Below are positions 24,601-37,333 of a stretch of 64,000 nt of DNA, piece by piece; positions within the stretch are counted from its first letter, which is position 1, and each line of letters opens with the position of its first letter. The notes below the pieces were generated by a model, which did no database searches, was not told where the DNA came from, and was given only the letters and a program-made list of their open reading frames with translations. The DNA is from Gnetum montanum (taxonomy: Eukaryota > Streptophyta > Gnetopsida > Gnetales > Gnetaceae). Where the stretch lies: NCBI GenBank assembly GCA_015680685.1, contig MNCI01008954.1:7695-71694 (forward strand), written 5' to 3'. The position numbers and the translations under genes were made by a program.

Positions 24601-24972
24601 CATTGGTCAATGGTATGACCTTTTATTTTCTAGAAGTTGTAATATGGGGTTGATTCTTGATCCTATCTTTATCTTATAGATTGATTCCATATGCCTCTTC
24701 CTCTAGCTAAACCTCTTTCTCTTTCTCATGTATTTTTATCATCATTGTCTATTAAGTTTGTTTCTTGATCTCTATTCTGATAATTAAATTTTCCTTACTT
24801 ATCTCCTACTCTTTGGTTAGTTATGTAGGCTTGATCATCTTCTTTATAATTTGTAGGGTTATTTCTTGAACAACTAATTCATTAGTACTAATAATGTTGA
24901 AGTACTTTAAAAGAGTAATGTTTTCCATCATGTTTTCAAATCTAAATTTTTTTTATTGGCATATCCACAATG
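24600..24972 (-). pseudogene. gag: C-terminal gag piece of element B
   Basis: Low-quality gag remnant between the protease and the left end of element C. It continues on the far side of C at 34836-35230. No intact zinc knuckle is seen. Confidence 0.45.
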
Positions 24973-24977
24973 ATATT
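24973..24977. repeat. Left target-site duplication of element C (ATATT)
   Basis: ATATT directly before TGATAAATC; the same five bases follow the right LTR at 34831-34835. Confidence 0.9.
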
Positions 24978-25832
24978 TGATAAATCATGTTTTTCATACA
25001 CTCTGATATTAGAGTGGCCATGATATTGGGTACATGATATCATGCCCTAAGATGCGATATCATACATTCAATGTTACAGGGTTACTCCCAGGTCTATAAA
25101 TATAGCCCTTGGGTGTTCAATTGAGTTTAGTTTTTCGTAGTAAAGTAGAAAAACTCTTGCAATTTATCCATTTGAGAGTTAGAATATTTTCCATGTGCCT
25201 ATAGAAGGAGGTATAAGTGTAATTGGATCTTTATTCAAGCATTGACGTACTTGAACATACCATTTTGTTGGCAATAAAGATTAACTCTTTGATTCACCTT
25301 GCAGCACTTGAGAATTTCTTTCTTATGCATTTATATACATTGTGATTTCATTCAATTTACATTAATGTTACTCATTCGGAAATAAATTTTGATCCATTAA
25401 GAAATCGATTAAAATACACAAGCATGACCCTTTGAACATACATGTGATACATGATAGCTTAGAAATGGCTAGCATTTGACAACCTATTAGTGTTTACACA
25501 AAGTTCAAGATGTGTCAAGGAAATGGGAATAGTTACTTGTGTTAGGCTAGATTAGACCATAGTTTACTTAACATTTAATTACTCTTACTTTCATTATTTT
25601 TCTAGTCAAGTAAGTTGATAAAACACAAAATAATAAATATCTTACACCTCAATCACACTTAACCATACAAATGCATTTCACAAGTGGGACTAGGAAGACA
25701 ATGAACGGACAACATGCACGTACTATTTAGCTCTAGCATACTTGGCAATTAAAATTCATGAAATTAGATTGGATTACATGTGAACACTTGTGATTCATAT
25801 GGTTGAATGTACGGGTACCTTGCCACTCATTA
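24978..25832 (+). repeat. 5' LTR of element C
   Basis: TGATAAATC to CTCATTA, 855 bp. U3 has GATATC/GATATT palindromes between about 25003 and 25065, then CTATAAATA at about 25093. Matches 33974-34830. Confidence 0.9.
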
Positions 25833-25834
25833 TT

Positions 25835-25852
25835 TGTGGCATTATCGAGAAC
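25835..25852 (+). other. Primer binding site of element C (tRNA-Asp type, degenerate)
   Basis: GTGGCATTATCGAGAAC follows the LTR by two bases and resembles TGGCGCCGTTGCCGGGGA with a 2-base loss and several changes. Confidence 0.5.
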
Positions 25853-26029
25853 TTTAGTTTTATGTGTGCTATCTAAACCAAGTGAAACTTAGTAACCTCA
25901 TTGTTCTAAGCCTAAGAGTCAAATCTTCAAAAAACAAAAATTATTATTATAATTAAATTTAACATTAACTACACACTACTTATAAGTTCATTAACGTAAA
26001 ATTTCTTCTTCTCATTGGAGCCCATCTCT

Positions 26030-28500
26030 GCCCAAGGTAGACCAGGTGCCTTAACAATATTGGGTGGTATATGCTCATCCTAATGAGGATGTACTCGAAT
26101 TCACCTTCATCCTGCATCAAGATAAACTACTACGGTGGCACAACATGGAAGGCAACATTGTGTTGCCACCTTATCGATCTATTCCAGCAATTCTCCAACT
26201 AATTCTTGCATGACACGGGCTTTAACATCTTCATGGAGACTATGAGATGCAAGATCCTGATTTAAGGGATTATGATCCCACTAAAGCACAAAGGTTAAGT
26301 GATCGTTAGGTAGAATACCAACATGAGCTTGTGAAGGGCAAGGGGTCAAAAAAATTTCCACCTCGGCTTGGCCCATTAGATCGAGATGACCACTTCTTTA
26401 GTGATTCTCTTCTCTTTGACTTTGTTCAAGGGGCCCTAAACTAGAACATAATCCATAGTTCATAATCTAGGTTATCGTCAAAACAAATCCAATGACAAAA
26501 ATAAATTTGGAGAGGCAAGTCATGATAAGGGAAAAAACAAAGGTCATGATCACGATTGTGGTTGCAAGCATCGAAGAAAGGATGATAGGCATCAGTGTGG
26601 AGCAAGTTCTCCTTCTTCTTCCCCTTCATCATCATCATCTTCTTCTTCATCATCTAGCTTAGATCATGACTATAGAAGGAATAACCATGATGGAGGTGAC
26701 CAATGGGACCAAAAAAATAGAAGGGACCATTAGGATAGTTGCGACCAAAGGCATGGGCAATCTAGAGAAACCGACCACTAGGAAAGAGGGGTTAGTAGAA
26801 AACATCTAAGGCACCATCACCATGGCTTCAAGGAACCTCTACTCACCACTTGGAACATCTTAAACATTGTAGAGGCTATGAGGATTCCAATAAGGCACAT
26901 GAAAGATAACAGAATAAAGAGGCTAGACATGAACAACATCCCTTAGTTTGAGGGAGGATATGATGCTAATCTGAAAAATCATCTATAGGCCTTCAAAGAT
27001 GCATGTGCCTTGCAGAATATTGAGAATGATAGGTAGAAGCTAAAATTATTCTAAGAACACTCATAATGAAAGTAGAAAATTGGTATTGATCCTTGGATCT
27101 AGAATCAATCAGGTGGTGGAGTATGATGTTGGAATTATTCAATGACAAATATTAAATATACTCTCAAGTATTAATCTAAGGAATCAAATCCAAAGGTGAA
27201 AATAAGAAAACCATGAGCCCTTGGATTCCACTATTGGTTGATACTATTCTCTGCTACATAGGTATTCCTACCATGGATACTCTCAGCTTTTTCAACTTTA
27301 CCATATCATAGATGAGTTTTCATTTGAAATAAGAAATATCCTTGACATCTATGCTCAAGGGAGATTGATAGAGTTAAGCATCCATTGGATCCAAAGATTA
27401 ATTGAGTCTGTAGCCAAGAAGAAGAAAGAGTTGAGAAAGTGATAGGGAGAATTGAGAAAGTGAGAAAGTACAAAGGAATACAATAGGGACCCGTCTATTT
27501 ACAAAAGAGGGATATAATTTTGTGATAGTGAGGATGAATTAACCAAAGATGATATGACTAATTAGAAAACCTTCCCACTCCAAAAATTGCAATATGAAAT
27601 AACAACTAAGGTTGATCAATTATGGGACTCCATGGACAATTGGTTTTAGGCTATCTTAAAAATTACTAAAGATTCCAAGAAGCAAAGTGCTAAGTGTGAG
27701 CATTGGAGATGTAAGGAAACTTAACATGCCATATCTAAGGGTAAGGATAAAATGGTTGTGAATAGTGACTCAGATGATGATGGTGGGTGTGATGTTTGCC
27801 AATATGAACATCCCAAGGGATGTTATCCAATTGTGTCACACTTGTAGGAACCTGGGATGTATGCCTTACGTTCATAACTTGCATAAAGGCAAACACTCAA
27901 AAGATTGCCTTATCCACAAGGCAACACTTGACAATTCCACCAGCCACAATAGTGCTATCCAAGTGGAACTCGACTACAACCTTATGAATTATACTAGTTA
28001 TGGTAGCAACTATAATCATGGGTGTTGGCACCTCCAAGATAGTAGTACCCTTACTAGAAACCAGATCCCTATGACTACTATGTTCAACAACCTTCATCTC
28101 CATAGGGTTACTCTAGTCATGTTGCTACTTACCAACCTCACCACTACCCTCCTGAAGTATACCAATTACCCTATCCAAGAAGGGATGCCACCTACTATCC
28201 TCATGCTCGTCCTATCCTAGCACCTACTCCTTCGTCTCCTACATAGCTATGAACTACTCCATCTATGTAGGGTGAATTGCCTACCCAACCATAGCAAAGA
28301 AATGCTACAAGGGTGGTTAATTTGCAACCAGTTAACCCATCAAGTAGGTTGGAACCATGAACAAAGAAAATATCTTTCTTCCAACCTCATAGTCCACCAA
28401 ATCCCTCAAACACATCAATGGTTGGTAACCCTAGTCCTCCACCTTTTTCTATCTCACCTTTATCTGAGTCCCCTTCAAACAAAAATCTCTCTTGAATCCA
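26030..28500 (+). pseudogene. gag: gag of element C (Athila-like)
   Basis: The core near 26900-27130 reads RIKRLDMNNIP, then GGYDANLKNHL and AFKDACALQNIENDR, homologous to the A gag. A zinc knuckle lies at about 27788-27823 (CDVCQYEHPKGCYP); its last Cys is shifted by one position relative to the C-x2-C-x3-H-x4-C form in A. A P/Y/Q-rich tail follows. Stops (mostly TAG) and frame changes occur throughout. Confidence 0.65.
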
Positions 28501-28599
28501 TACTATAATGTTGACCCATACTGTATCTGTTTGGATTCGATCTAGTAACTTGCCTAGAAAGTTAGATGGTTATAGGAGTCCCCTAGTATATTTGTAAAT

Positions 28600-28935
28600 T
28601 TCTAGGAATGAGCCTTGTAAAGCTATTCTTGAATTTGGTTCCAATGTTAATCTAATCTTACATAAGATATACACAATGTGAAACCTTACTCCCTTGAAGA
28701 ACAGAAACATCTAGTTGGAACTAGCAAACCAATCAATCATTGTTCCATTGGAACTAGTGGAGGACATTGTAACCACCATTTGTGTATGGTCATATCCTAC
28801 CAACTTCCTAGTAATCAAGGTAGAGAACTGCAAGGGGGACTTTTCAATTATTCTGGGAAGGGTGTTGTTAAGCACTGTTGATGCCAAAATGGACATTAGA
28901 GATCTTTCTTGGGAGATATATAAAGAAAATGAATT
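28600..28935 (+). pseudogene. Protease of element C (Athila-like)
   Basis: The active-site region reads ILEFGSNVNLILHKIYTM, where Athila proteases have D-L-G-S-x-V-N; here the catalytic Asp is Glu. Downstream are LELANQSIIVPLELVEDIVT, NFLVIKVENCKGDFSIILGR and a TVDAKMDIRD segment, the expected flap and I-L-G-R order. The change at the catalytic position alone would inactivate it. Confidence 0.75.
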
Positions 28936-29269
28936 TGAAAAGATCAAGAAGAAGAGGGTTCCATGTATCGTGTACAGTGATTCAAGGTGCCATTATGTGT
29001 AGAAGTTATGGTCAGTGAAGTGAACATCTATCTCTACGTCCAAGCAGTGTGCACCAGAAGTTAAAATCCAAAGATGCCTATACATGGCAACCACAAAAAA
29101 AGAAGGTACCTAGTGGCTAACAGCTAATTCTAGTAGTAGTACATTATGCATGGAACCTATTGAGGGCCTAATGTACAAATGTGTTACAAGTATGGATGAA
29201 ATCGAGTAAGTTCATCACTAGCTTTCCAAAGGAGTAAATGATGATATCAATTAAGTAGAGTCGGAGATT

Positions 29270-30230
29270 CCTGAAAATTTTAAATAAGAGCCCCTTGAAT
29301 TGAAGACACTACTAGTTAGAATGAAGTATGTGTTCTTGAAAAATGGAAGGTCAGTTATTATTAATGCTAAGCTTTATATAGAAAAAAAAATGTTAATGAA
29401 GGTTGTGAAAAAATGGTTAGTAGCCTTTGCTTGGTCATATTCCGAGTTCACTCATATAGATCTAAGAATATGCCAGCAACAGATATACATTGAACCCATT
29501 GTTAAGCCAAAATGATTATAGCTTTCTAGATGGTTATAGTGACTATAACTAAATCCCAATTGCACCAAGGGACCAAGCAAAGATAACTTTCACAAGTCCT
29601 TAGGGGACATTTGCTTACTATAAAATGCCATTTGGTCTATGTAATGGCCCAACAACATTTCAATGATTAGTCCTTAGCATTTTCCAACAATAAATTGGTA
29701 GCATGGTAGAAGTCTTCATGGATGAATTTTCTACTTATGTAGCTACGTTCAAGCAAGCTTTGGACTATCTTGAGTAGGTGTTGAAGAGATGTGTCAAAAC
29801 AAACCTCTAGCTCAATTGGCAAAAGAGGTATCTTATGGTCGATAAAGGCATAGTTTTGGAGCATCATTTCTCAAAATTAGGAATCAATGTGGATCTTAAG
29901 AAAATAAGGTCATCCAAGGAATAACCCATAAACTAAAAATAGTTAAAGAAGTGCAGTCATTTCTTGGTCATACTGGCTACTACCAATGCTTCATTGAGAA
30001 TTTTTTTAAAATTTCCAAGACATTGGTGGAATTGACAAAGAAAGATGCATCACTCGTATGGACCCTAAAAACCCCTACATGTAAAGCAACATTTCAACAA
30101 CTGAAGCAAAAGCTTAATGAAATCCCCATTCTACAAGCACATGATTGGTCTAGGCTATTTCATGTGATGAATGATGCATTAAATTATTCTTTTGGGGGTA
30201 GTGCTTAGATAGATGGATGATAAAAAATGT
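29270..30230 (+). pseudogene. Reverse transcriptase of element C, internally deleted
   Basis: The start is WLVAFAWSYSEFTHIDLRIC with QQIYIEPIVKPK, the region just before RT. The next recognisable part is FLDGYSDYN, deep in the palm, so about 100 residues of the fingers are deleted near 29515-29530. Then come GTFAYYKMPFGLCNGPTTFQ and VEVFMDEFSTY, where the usual F-M-D-D is F-M-D-E. The thumb continues with LKRCVKTNL, and a connection resembling SFLGHTGYYQCFIENFFKIS lies at 29951 on. Confidence 0.7.
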
Positions 30231-30580
30231 CCATATTAGATTCATTGTGAAAGCCAAAGTATTGCAAGTGCATAGCTAAACTACACCACCACAAAAAAGA
30301 AATTGATGGCAGCGGTGTTCACATTAGAGAAGTTCAGGCACTATGTCCTTGGTTATAAATTGTTTGTACACATAGATCATAGTGCCATCTAATTTCTAAT
30401 GAATAAACCAACAATGAGTCCCCATGTCATACAGTGGCTCATGATTTTTCAAGAGTTTGATCTCACAATGGTAGATCAAAAAGGTGTGAAGAATGTGGTC
30501 ACTGATCACTTATTGTAGCTAAGATGGGATGACAAGGAGAAAGAGAGCCCCTTATTTGATTAGTTCCCTGATGAATATCT
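30140..30580 (+). pseudogene. RNase H of element C
   Basis: Fragments include HVMNDALNYSFGGSA, LHHHKKE and FTLEKFRHYVLGYKLFVHID in shifting frames, matching the gypsy RNase H order. Heavily decayed. Confidence 0.55.
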
Positions 30581-30829
30581 CCTTGTAGGGGCTATCAATG
30601 CACAAATCCCCAATAAACCAAAATGTTATGATACCATCCTCACTTATCTACTCAAGCAAGAACTACCACAAGGGTTGGACACCAAGAGGAAACAATAGTT
30701 TCTTTACTAGGTCAAACATTTCATGGAAATTAATGGAAACCTTTACAAAGTCTATCCCAATGGCCTAGTACACTAGTGTATCCCTAACATGGATCAACTA
30801 TGCATTCTTCAAGATGCTCATGAAGGACC

Positions 30830-31830
30830 TTGTTAAGGCCATTATGCTAGGAGACACACAACCATAAAAATCCTCATGGTAGGATATTATTGGCTAACAG
30901 TCTTTAGGGATGCACACCAATTCATCGATGCTTGTGATCATTGTCAGAGGGATGGTGGAATGATAGCTTGAATGAAGGATCCACAACAATGAATTCAACC
31001 TCTTGAGCCATTCAATATTTGGAGCATTAACTTTATGGGTTTCATCACACCTTTATCAAATGGAAAGGCATATATCATAGTTGTAGTTGACTATTGTACC
31101 AAGTGGGTAGAAGTAGCAGTAATCACCGACTGTACATCCATCACTGCTGCTTGGTTTGTATAGAAAAATATCATAAATAGGTTTGGTATGCCTTGTGCAT
31201 TAATTTTTGATAATGAAATTCATTTTATAAGTGCCACTTTCCAAAAACTTATGTAGTGCTTGGGGGTTGAGCACAAACTCACAACACCATATCAGCCCAA
31301 TCGAATGATCAAGATGAGGTCACTAATTGAGAGGTTACAAAAATTCTAACGTGCATCATTAGTGAATATCAAAGGAACTGGAACATCAAATTAAATGATG
31401 CCATTTGGGCCTATTGCTTCACATGGAAGCTTCCCATAGGTTATTCTCCCTATGAGCTTATGTATAGAAAACTACCAACACTATCCATCCAATATAAGCT
31501 CTATACACTATCTATAGCCTATAACCTCAACTTGAATCTAAGTTTAGTATAGAAAGAACGATTAATGAACCTTAACATGCTAGATGAAAATTAGTTAATG
31601 GCCCTATCATCCAAAAAAATGCATAAGGTATTCAATAAGAAATGTCATGACCTCAAAATAAGAAAAGTCAAGTTTCAACTAGGCAACAAGGACCTCTACA
31701 AGAATCTTGCACATGTACCTCAACAAACCAAATTTCAAATGTTGTGGAAAGGACCTTACATTATTGATGAGAATTTTCCATGTGGGGTCATGATTATCTA
31801 TAAACCTAGCATCCTAAAAAAGAAATAATT
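30830..31830 (+). pseudogene. Integrase of element C
   Basis: The zinc domain is GHYARRHTTIK followed by GYYWLTVFRDA and CDHCQRDG, the H-H-C-C pattern. In the core, the first catalytic position reads WSINFMGF where WxIDFMG is usual, so Asp is Asn. The second is IFDNEIHF with Asp kept. YQPNRMIKM is the degraded YHPQTSGQ region. The last part (31598-31828) is a clean 76-codon frame ending MLWKGPYIIDENFPCGVMII. Confidence 0.7.
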
Positions 31831-33961
31831 ATTTAGCATCTAATAAGTAAAAACTTTACATGAGCCCAAGCCAACCAACTCAATAGACACCTCAACAGAT
31901 GGATAACCATGCTCAATATTTTGGATCTCCTCCTTCGAATTTAGTCATGGGGAGATGGTCACCCATAAGAATACTTTATGCAGCTCCTCAGTCTTTTGAC
32001 TTTATTGTTTTACACATTTTTGGTTTAACAACTTTTTGTTTTTATATTCTTTATTTTACATATTTTTCTTTTAGGTTATTGGTATTTTCTAGATTTTTTT
32101 TTACACCATCATAATATATTTGATATTTATTGCATACTCTTTTACTTTCTTTTATATTTTCTTATGTTTCATGTGTCCCTCTACTCTTTCTATTAATAAG
32201 GTGTCAAGTACAATGGTAATGTGCTACTTGATGGTGGTATCTTTCATTTGTAATTTGATTGTTGATATCTGATTTCTAACTTTGAATGTCATTATTGATG
32301 ACTAGGACATGGTTTCTTTTTATGTAACAATCAATGAGTCCACATCATCCACCCATCTACATACTCTATGGTTTTCCTTGTTTTGGAAATGTGCAGTCCC
32401 TTTTTCATTAATGCAACCTTAATAAATTAGTAACTTGTGTAGTTTTTAGAATTTGGAAGGAATCAAAAGTTTGAATAGGGTGTAGCATCAAAGAAATGTA
32501 GTATTATTCATGCTTTTCTATTTTCTTATGTGTGGGAGTGTTCTTGTGAGCTTCTCATTGTTCTATGTCATTCCACAACAAGAAGTCAAATAAGTTCTTG
32601 CATGGTGTGGTTCTCATTCAAGAAGAGAGAGAGAGAGAGAGAGAATATGAGGATTCAAAGCACACCCCTTGGACAAAATAAATGTGAAAATGCATGGGTC
32701 TTTTCATGGTGTGGTTCCCATTCGAAAAAAAAACATGGGAATTCAAAGCACATCCCTTAGACTAAATAAAAAGGCTATAAGCACTGGTTATGAGACTTGT
32801 CTTATCTCCTCTAACTAAGGCCCTTTCTTACTTCCTAATTTCTCTCCAATATGAAATGGTGGTTTTTTTATGGAAGGATTCTTATGTCTCAGGGGATGGA
32901 CTAGCCTTAGAATGTTGATGTGAAGTTGCTGAAAGTTATTGGTTTTTGTCTAGAATAAGGATGGATCCTACCAAGTCATTTAATCATAAAATCCACAATG
33001 GACTTCATGTGACCATAATTAGGAACTCCATTCTATTCTCTCTCTCATCCATCTATGCTTTTAATGCCTCACCTCACTATCAGTTTCATGTTTTGATTCA
33101 ATGTTTTGGTTTGATGTGTCAGGTTTCTTAGTTGGTTAGTTTTGGGTTTTTGTACTTAACTTTCTATAATCATTAATCATCCATGGAGCCCATAGACTCC
33201 TTGGCTTGAAGTTATGCAAGGGCATAAAAGGCTTGTGCTTGCTTTGGGAAGGACCCACTTGCATATCTTTTGGTTTGGTTAAGTTAAGTTCTTTACCCTT
33301 AAATGTTACAATCAAATTCTTTTTATTTATCCCATCCATGCCATCCAATTGTATGTATCTTCACAACTATTTTTAGTGAATTCCTTATTTTTATTACTGT
33401 GAATTTCTATACCCTCTTTTGAATATTCCTTGTGTTAAAATTTAGAAAAATTTTATGAACCACTTCTCTTACTTAACCCATCCATTAGTCTTCTCACTAA
33501 CATTATCAAGAAACCAATCTATCATAATCGCAACTTATCTATATAAAATCATTAATGAGACAAGGTATTTAGTCATTATCTATTATAATTTATACACTAA
33601 TGCTTGATTTTATTGTGATTGTAGTGGGGAGCATGGACTAAAAGTGAGACTTACTTCACCAAGGAGGATGCAACTATATCACTCATGGGAGATTGTTCAA
33701 GACCACTAGATCTTTTCTACCTCTCCCTCATTCTTCTTTTATCAAGAGGAATTGGATGTACATTAGATCCAAGGGTGTTCTTTCCTATTGATATGAAAAC
33801 CCAATTTTGTACACAATTGTAATGTTGTATGCTTGGGCACTTCTGTATTTATCTGTTTCTTTATGTCACTCTGCATGTTAGTCGAATAGTCCACACCTCT
33901 TAATATATTTTGTAAAGGACATGTTCTTATTCTTCTATACTCAAGGACAAGTTTTCATTCA
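31829..33961 (+). other. 3' untranslated region of element C
   Basis: No convincing coding on either strand. It contains an AG microsatellite at 32622-32644 and a tandem duplication listed separately. No accessory ORF like that of A was found. Confidence 0.55.
32601..32775 (+). repeat. Two tandem units of about 104 bp in element C
   Basis: CATGGTGTGGTTCTCATTC at 32601 and CATGGTGTGGTTCCCATTC at 32705 start two copies, each followed by a purine run and ATTCAAAGCACA. In the first copy the purine run is (AG)n; in the second it is poly-A. Confidence 0.75.
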
Positions 33962-33973
33962 GTTGTTGGGGTA
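33962..33973 (+). other. Polypurine tract of element C
   Basis: GTTGTTGGGGTA directly precedes the TG of the 3' LTR, similar to the tracts of A and E. Confidence 0.65.
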
Positions 33974-34830
33974 TGATAAATTGTATTTTTCATACACTCT
34001 GATATTGAAGTGGCTATGATATCAAGTATGTGATATTGCAGCCCAGGATGCGGTATCGTACATTCGATATCATAGGGTTACTCTTGGGTGTATAAATATA
34101 GCCCTTAGGCAAAAAATTGAGTTTAGTTTTTGGTAGTCAAGTAGTGAAACTCTTGTAGTTTGTCCATTTGAGAGTTAGAATATTTTCCAAGTGCCTGCAA
34201 TAGGAGGTCTAAGTGTGATCATATCTTTATTCAAGAATTGATGTACCTAAACATATCATTGTGTTGGCAATAAAGATGAACTCTTTGATTTACCTTGTAG
34301 AACTTCAGAGTTTCTTTCTTATGCATTTATATATATTGTGATTTCATTTATTTTACATTAATGTTACTCTTTCAGCAATTAATTTTGATCCATTAAGCAA
34401 CTTATTAAAATACACAAGCACAACCCCTTAGAACATATGTGTGAGACTTAGTAGCTTAGAAATGGTTAGCATTTGACAACCCAGCAGTGTTTACACAAAG
34501 TTTAGGATATGTCTAGGAAGTGGGAATGGTTTCTTGTGTTAGGCTAGATTAGACCATAGTTTACTTAGCATTTAATTACTCTTACTTTCATTATTTTTCT
34601 AAGTGAGTAATTTGATAAAACAGAAAATAATAAAAATCTTACTCCTCATTCACACTTAATCATACAATTGCATTTCACAAGTGGAACTGGGAAGACAATG
34701 AATAGACAATATTCATTCACTATTTAGCTTTAGCGTACTTTGTAATTAATGTCTATGGAATTTGACTGGATCGCATGTGAATGCTTATGATTCATATGGT
34801 TCAGTGCATGGGGAACCTCACCGCTCATCA
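33974..34830 (+). repeat. 3' LTR of element C
   Basis: TGATAAATTG to CTCATCA, 857 bp. The palindrome array lies at about 34003-34066 and TATAAATA at about 34091. Ends at the right ATATT duplication. Confidence 0.9.
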
Positions 34831-34835
34831 ATATT
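34831..34835. repeat. Right target-site duplication of element C (ATATT)
   Basis: Exact copy of 24973-24977. Confidence 0.9.
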
Positions 34836-35230
34836 CATATAATTTTTGTAAGCTACCATACATCCTAATAGAAAAGTATTTGACACTTTCATTTTTTCCA
34901 ATTTCCAGTATATTGAATTTTTTTTCTAGATTAGTTACTACAATTGTTGATTTTCTAAGCTTCCCTTGTATTCTAATTGGAGATTATCCCATAATTATTT
35001 GGTAATAGTATGAATATTGTATCTACCAGAAATAACTTGTGAGACACTACCTAGTAACCTCATGAGACCCAAATTGTTATTCTTCTTCCTTGTTTCATAT
35101 TCTTTGATTTCTAATCTAGTGAAATCTTCAAAATTTCGTATGAATTTGAAACCTATTTCAACTATTTTCCAATAGTCATTATGTTCAATAAGGCCTTGCA
35201 TCTTCCTTGATCATAGGTTGAATTGTAAGA
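34836..35230 (-). pseudogene. gag: N-terminal gag piece of element B
   Basis: A 68-codon frame at 35201-34995 reads MQGLIEHNDYWKIVEIGF, then LEIKEYETRKKNNNLGLMRL and SVSQVISGRY, the standard copia gag N-terminal pattern. Interrupted at 34835 by element C. Confidence 0.7.
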
Positions 35231-35308
35231 GCCATCAAAGATGATGGAGCATCTGGCCATGTCTTTTGTGCTCATTTTTGGAGATGAACTTGGTGGTCCA
35301 ATAACAAG

Positions 35309-35508
35309 TGAAGGAATTTTAGGTAGTCAAAGAATTACATAGTTATTTTGACTTCATAATGAATAAGATAATAAAATTTATATTTTTCGAAGATTAGAAA
35401 TTTCTTACAATTTAAAAAATGAAGTGCTATAGAATATATTCAAAAGTTAAGGTTATATTATGTTCTTTTCAATCTATTAAAAATCATGGTAATTTTGGTA
35501 GTACAAAT
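35309..35508 (-). repeat. Inner end of element B 5' LTR
   Basis: Matches 15781-15975. The weak primer-like TTGTTATTGGACC lies just beyond it on the minus strand. The last five bases (CAAAT, 35504-35508) are the left target duplication of element D. Confidence 0.75.
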
Positions 35509-37078
35509 TGAAACACCGTAGAAATTACGAATCGGCCTCAGGCGAAGATTCACGATTCAGGCGAAAGTTTGCGACGGTAATCCAGAAGAAAGAACAAAGC
35601 AAGGAGGCACGCAGCATCCAGTCTTCGAGTTTCTCACAGATTTTTAACTTTACATTATTTTCTCTCTTTACGCTACATTACGCAACATAGTGTAGTATCG
35701 CTCAGCATAATTCTGTTTAGCGTAGCCCGATATCAGAAAGCAACTGACTTCGGCAGTCTTGACAAAGTTTAAAGTTTAAAACTTGTCGCATATTTGGCTA
35801 AGTCTTTTGTTCAGGGCCAAAGTTTACACTCCGTTACGCAGAGCAGCGTAACGAGCTTCAAAGAAGACAAAGTCAGAGTACAAGGAAAAGCTGCAAACTA
35901 ATTTCTTTTCTTTGCAGATTGGTCGCTTTACGCTTATTACGCTACGCAGTGTGGGCAAGCGTAATTCATTATAAAGTTGACCATTTCTACGCTCTATTAC
36001 ACTCTGTAGTGTAAATAAGCGTAAAACAGCTAGCATCAACTACTCCCATGCTCTATTATGCTCTACGATGCGACGCAGCGTAAACAAGTGTAATGCAGCG
36101 TAAATCCGGCTAAAGAAATTACGCATCTGCTATCCACACATACAATATGCTGATGAGCATATTGTGCATATTTGTGAAGCAGCTTTGGCAAAAATGTTGA
36201 TAACGTACGTTGCCCCTTCTCTTGGAAATGTGACGCAACATGGCAGGTTTCAACATAAAGTTTACCAAGTCAACAGTATGTTGAAAGTTCGAGACACGTG
36301 TCATCAGGGCCATGCTTTCTCCATATGTTGTCGAACTTATAAATACTCCAGTTGGCGAAGAAACAAAGAGACCCAGTAGCATCAGCAACTTTTGGCAACA
36401 TCACCTTTTAGCAGAGACAGAAGACATTTTGCTTGAGCATTAGCAGCAGGAGTGATCAGTCCTTTGGCGAAAACACAACTCTCTTAATTGGCGATCATTG
36501 GAAGCTTTGAGCAGAGACTACCCAAGGCAAAAGGAACAAATCAGAGATCGAAAGATCACCTAGTGCGGCTCACGAGTTTTATTGATCAGAAACAGTTGAT
36601 CGATAGACGTCGGAGCTTGACCTTCCTTGCATCCCATCTCTGGTTTATGAGGTAGATCGAACTCCATTCTGTAATCCTTGTTGAACAGTTTTCTTATCAT
36701 TTTGTGTATGCTTTGCACAACATAAGTGAAGCTTTTCCATTGGAAATTTGTATGCAATATACCCAGTTTTCGGGTCAAAGTATAGATCTGGGAATTGCGC
36801 ATTTTCCTTGAATTCGATCCTTCCCATCGTGTTGACCTTGTTGTTATCTACATTATTTTCTTCTCCTTTGGTGATTCACCGAATCAAATTATTCCATGGA
36901 ATATCTATAATATTTATTGATTTACTGATTGAGTAAGTCCCTGTCTAATTGACAAGACCATTTAGGGCACCGCGGATTCGCTTTCCTCCAGCACGGCCCT
37001 CACACGGATCCGTGGTTAAGACTGTGTACACGGATTTTTGTTTGGTATTTCCAGCTACTGACATTTTCTGTCATTACA
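35509..37078 (+). repeat. 5' LTR of element D
   Basis: TGAAACACCG to TCATTACA. U3 carries repeated TTACGC and GCGTAA words, several as inverted pairs (about 35670-36110). TATAAATA at 36338-36345 is the promoter core. It has about 20 bases near 35546 that the 3' LTR lacks. Confidence 0.93.
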
Positions 37079-37084
37079 GTTTTC

Positions 37085-37102
37085 TGGCGCTAGAAGGAGG
37101 GC
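37085..37102 (+). other. Primer binding site of element D
   Basis: TGGCGCTAGAAGGAGGGC begins six bases after the LTR. The TGGCGC start fits the CCA end of a tRNA; I could not match the rest to a specific tRNA. Confidence 0.6.
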
Positions 37103-37333
37103 TTAGGCTCTGATTCATTTTTTTTTCTACGGGTAGCCCTGTAAGCGATCTATACCTGCATCTCTAAAAAATAAATGTAAAACCTCTAGGGAAGTTTATG
37201 AAAAATAGTGTGGTGTAGATTGGTCACTGTAATGATTCCTTTGGAATCCTATAGGGTAAAAAGCCTAATCACGATCTTCTTTGTCCATCACCTTTTAGAT
37301 CTGATTGCCTATTGTCGTTAATCTATTTGACTA

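Larger units (their letters stand above)
24978..34830 (+). mobile_element. Element C: Athila-like Ty3/gypsy retrotransposon, full length but inactive
   Basis: 9,853 bp with paired LTRs of about 855 bp and a 5-bp target duplication. Order: LTR, tRNA-Asp-like primer site, gag, protease, RT, RNase H, integrase, about 2 kb untranslated, polypurine tract, LTR. The gag knuckle, protease and RT pattern are Athila-like. The element is riddled with stops and lacks the first part of RT. It inserted in the gag of element B. Its gag and U3 relate it to A and E, and it is the only member of that group here that shows pol. Confidence 0.9.

Noticed and set aside
36560-36802. 80-codon minus-strand frame found again at 52190-51999
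   Set aside because: Both lie at the same place in the two LTRs of D; a frame present in both is due to LTR identity.
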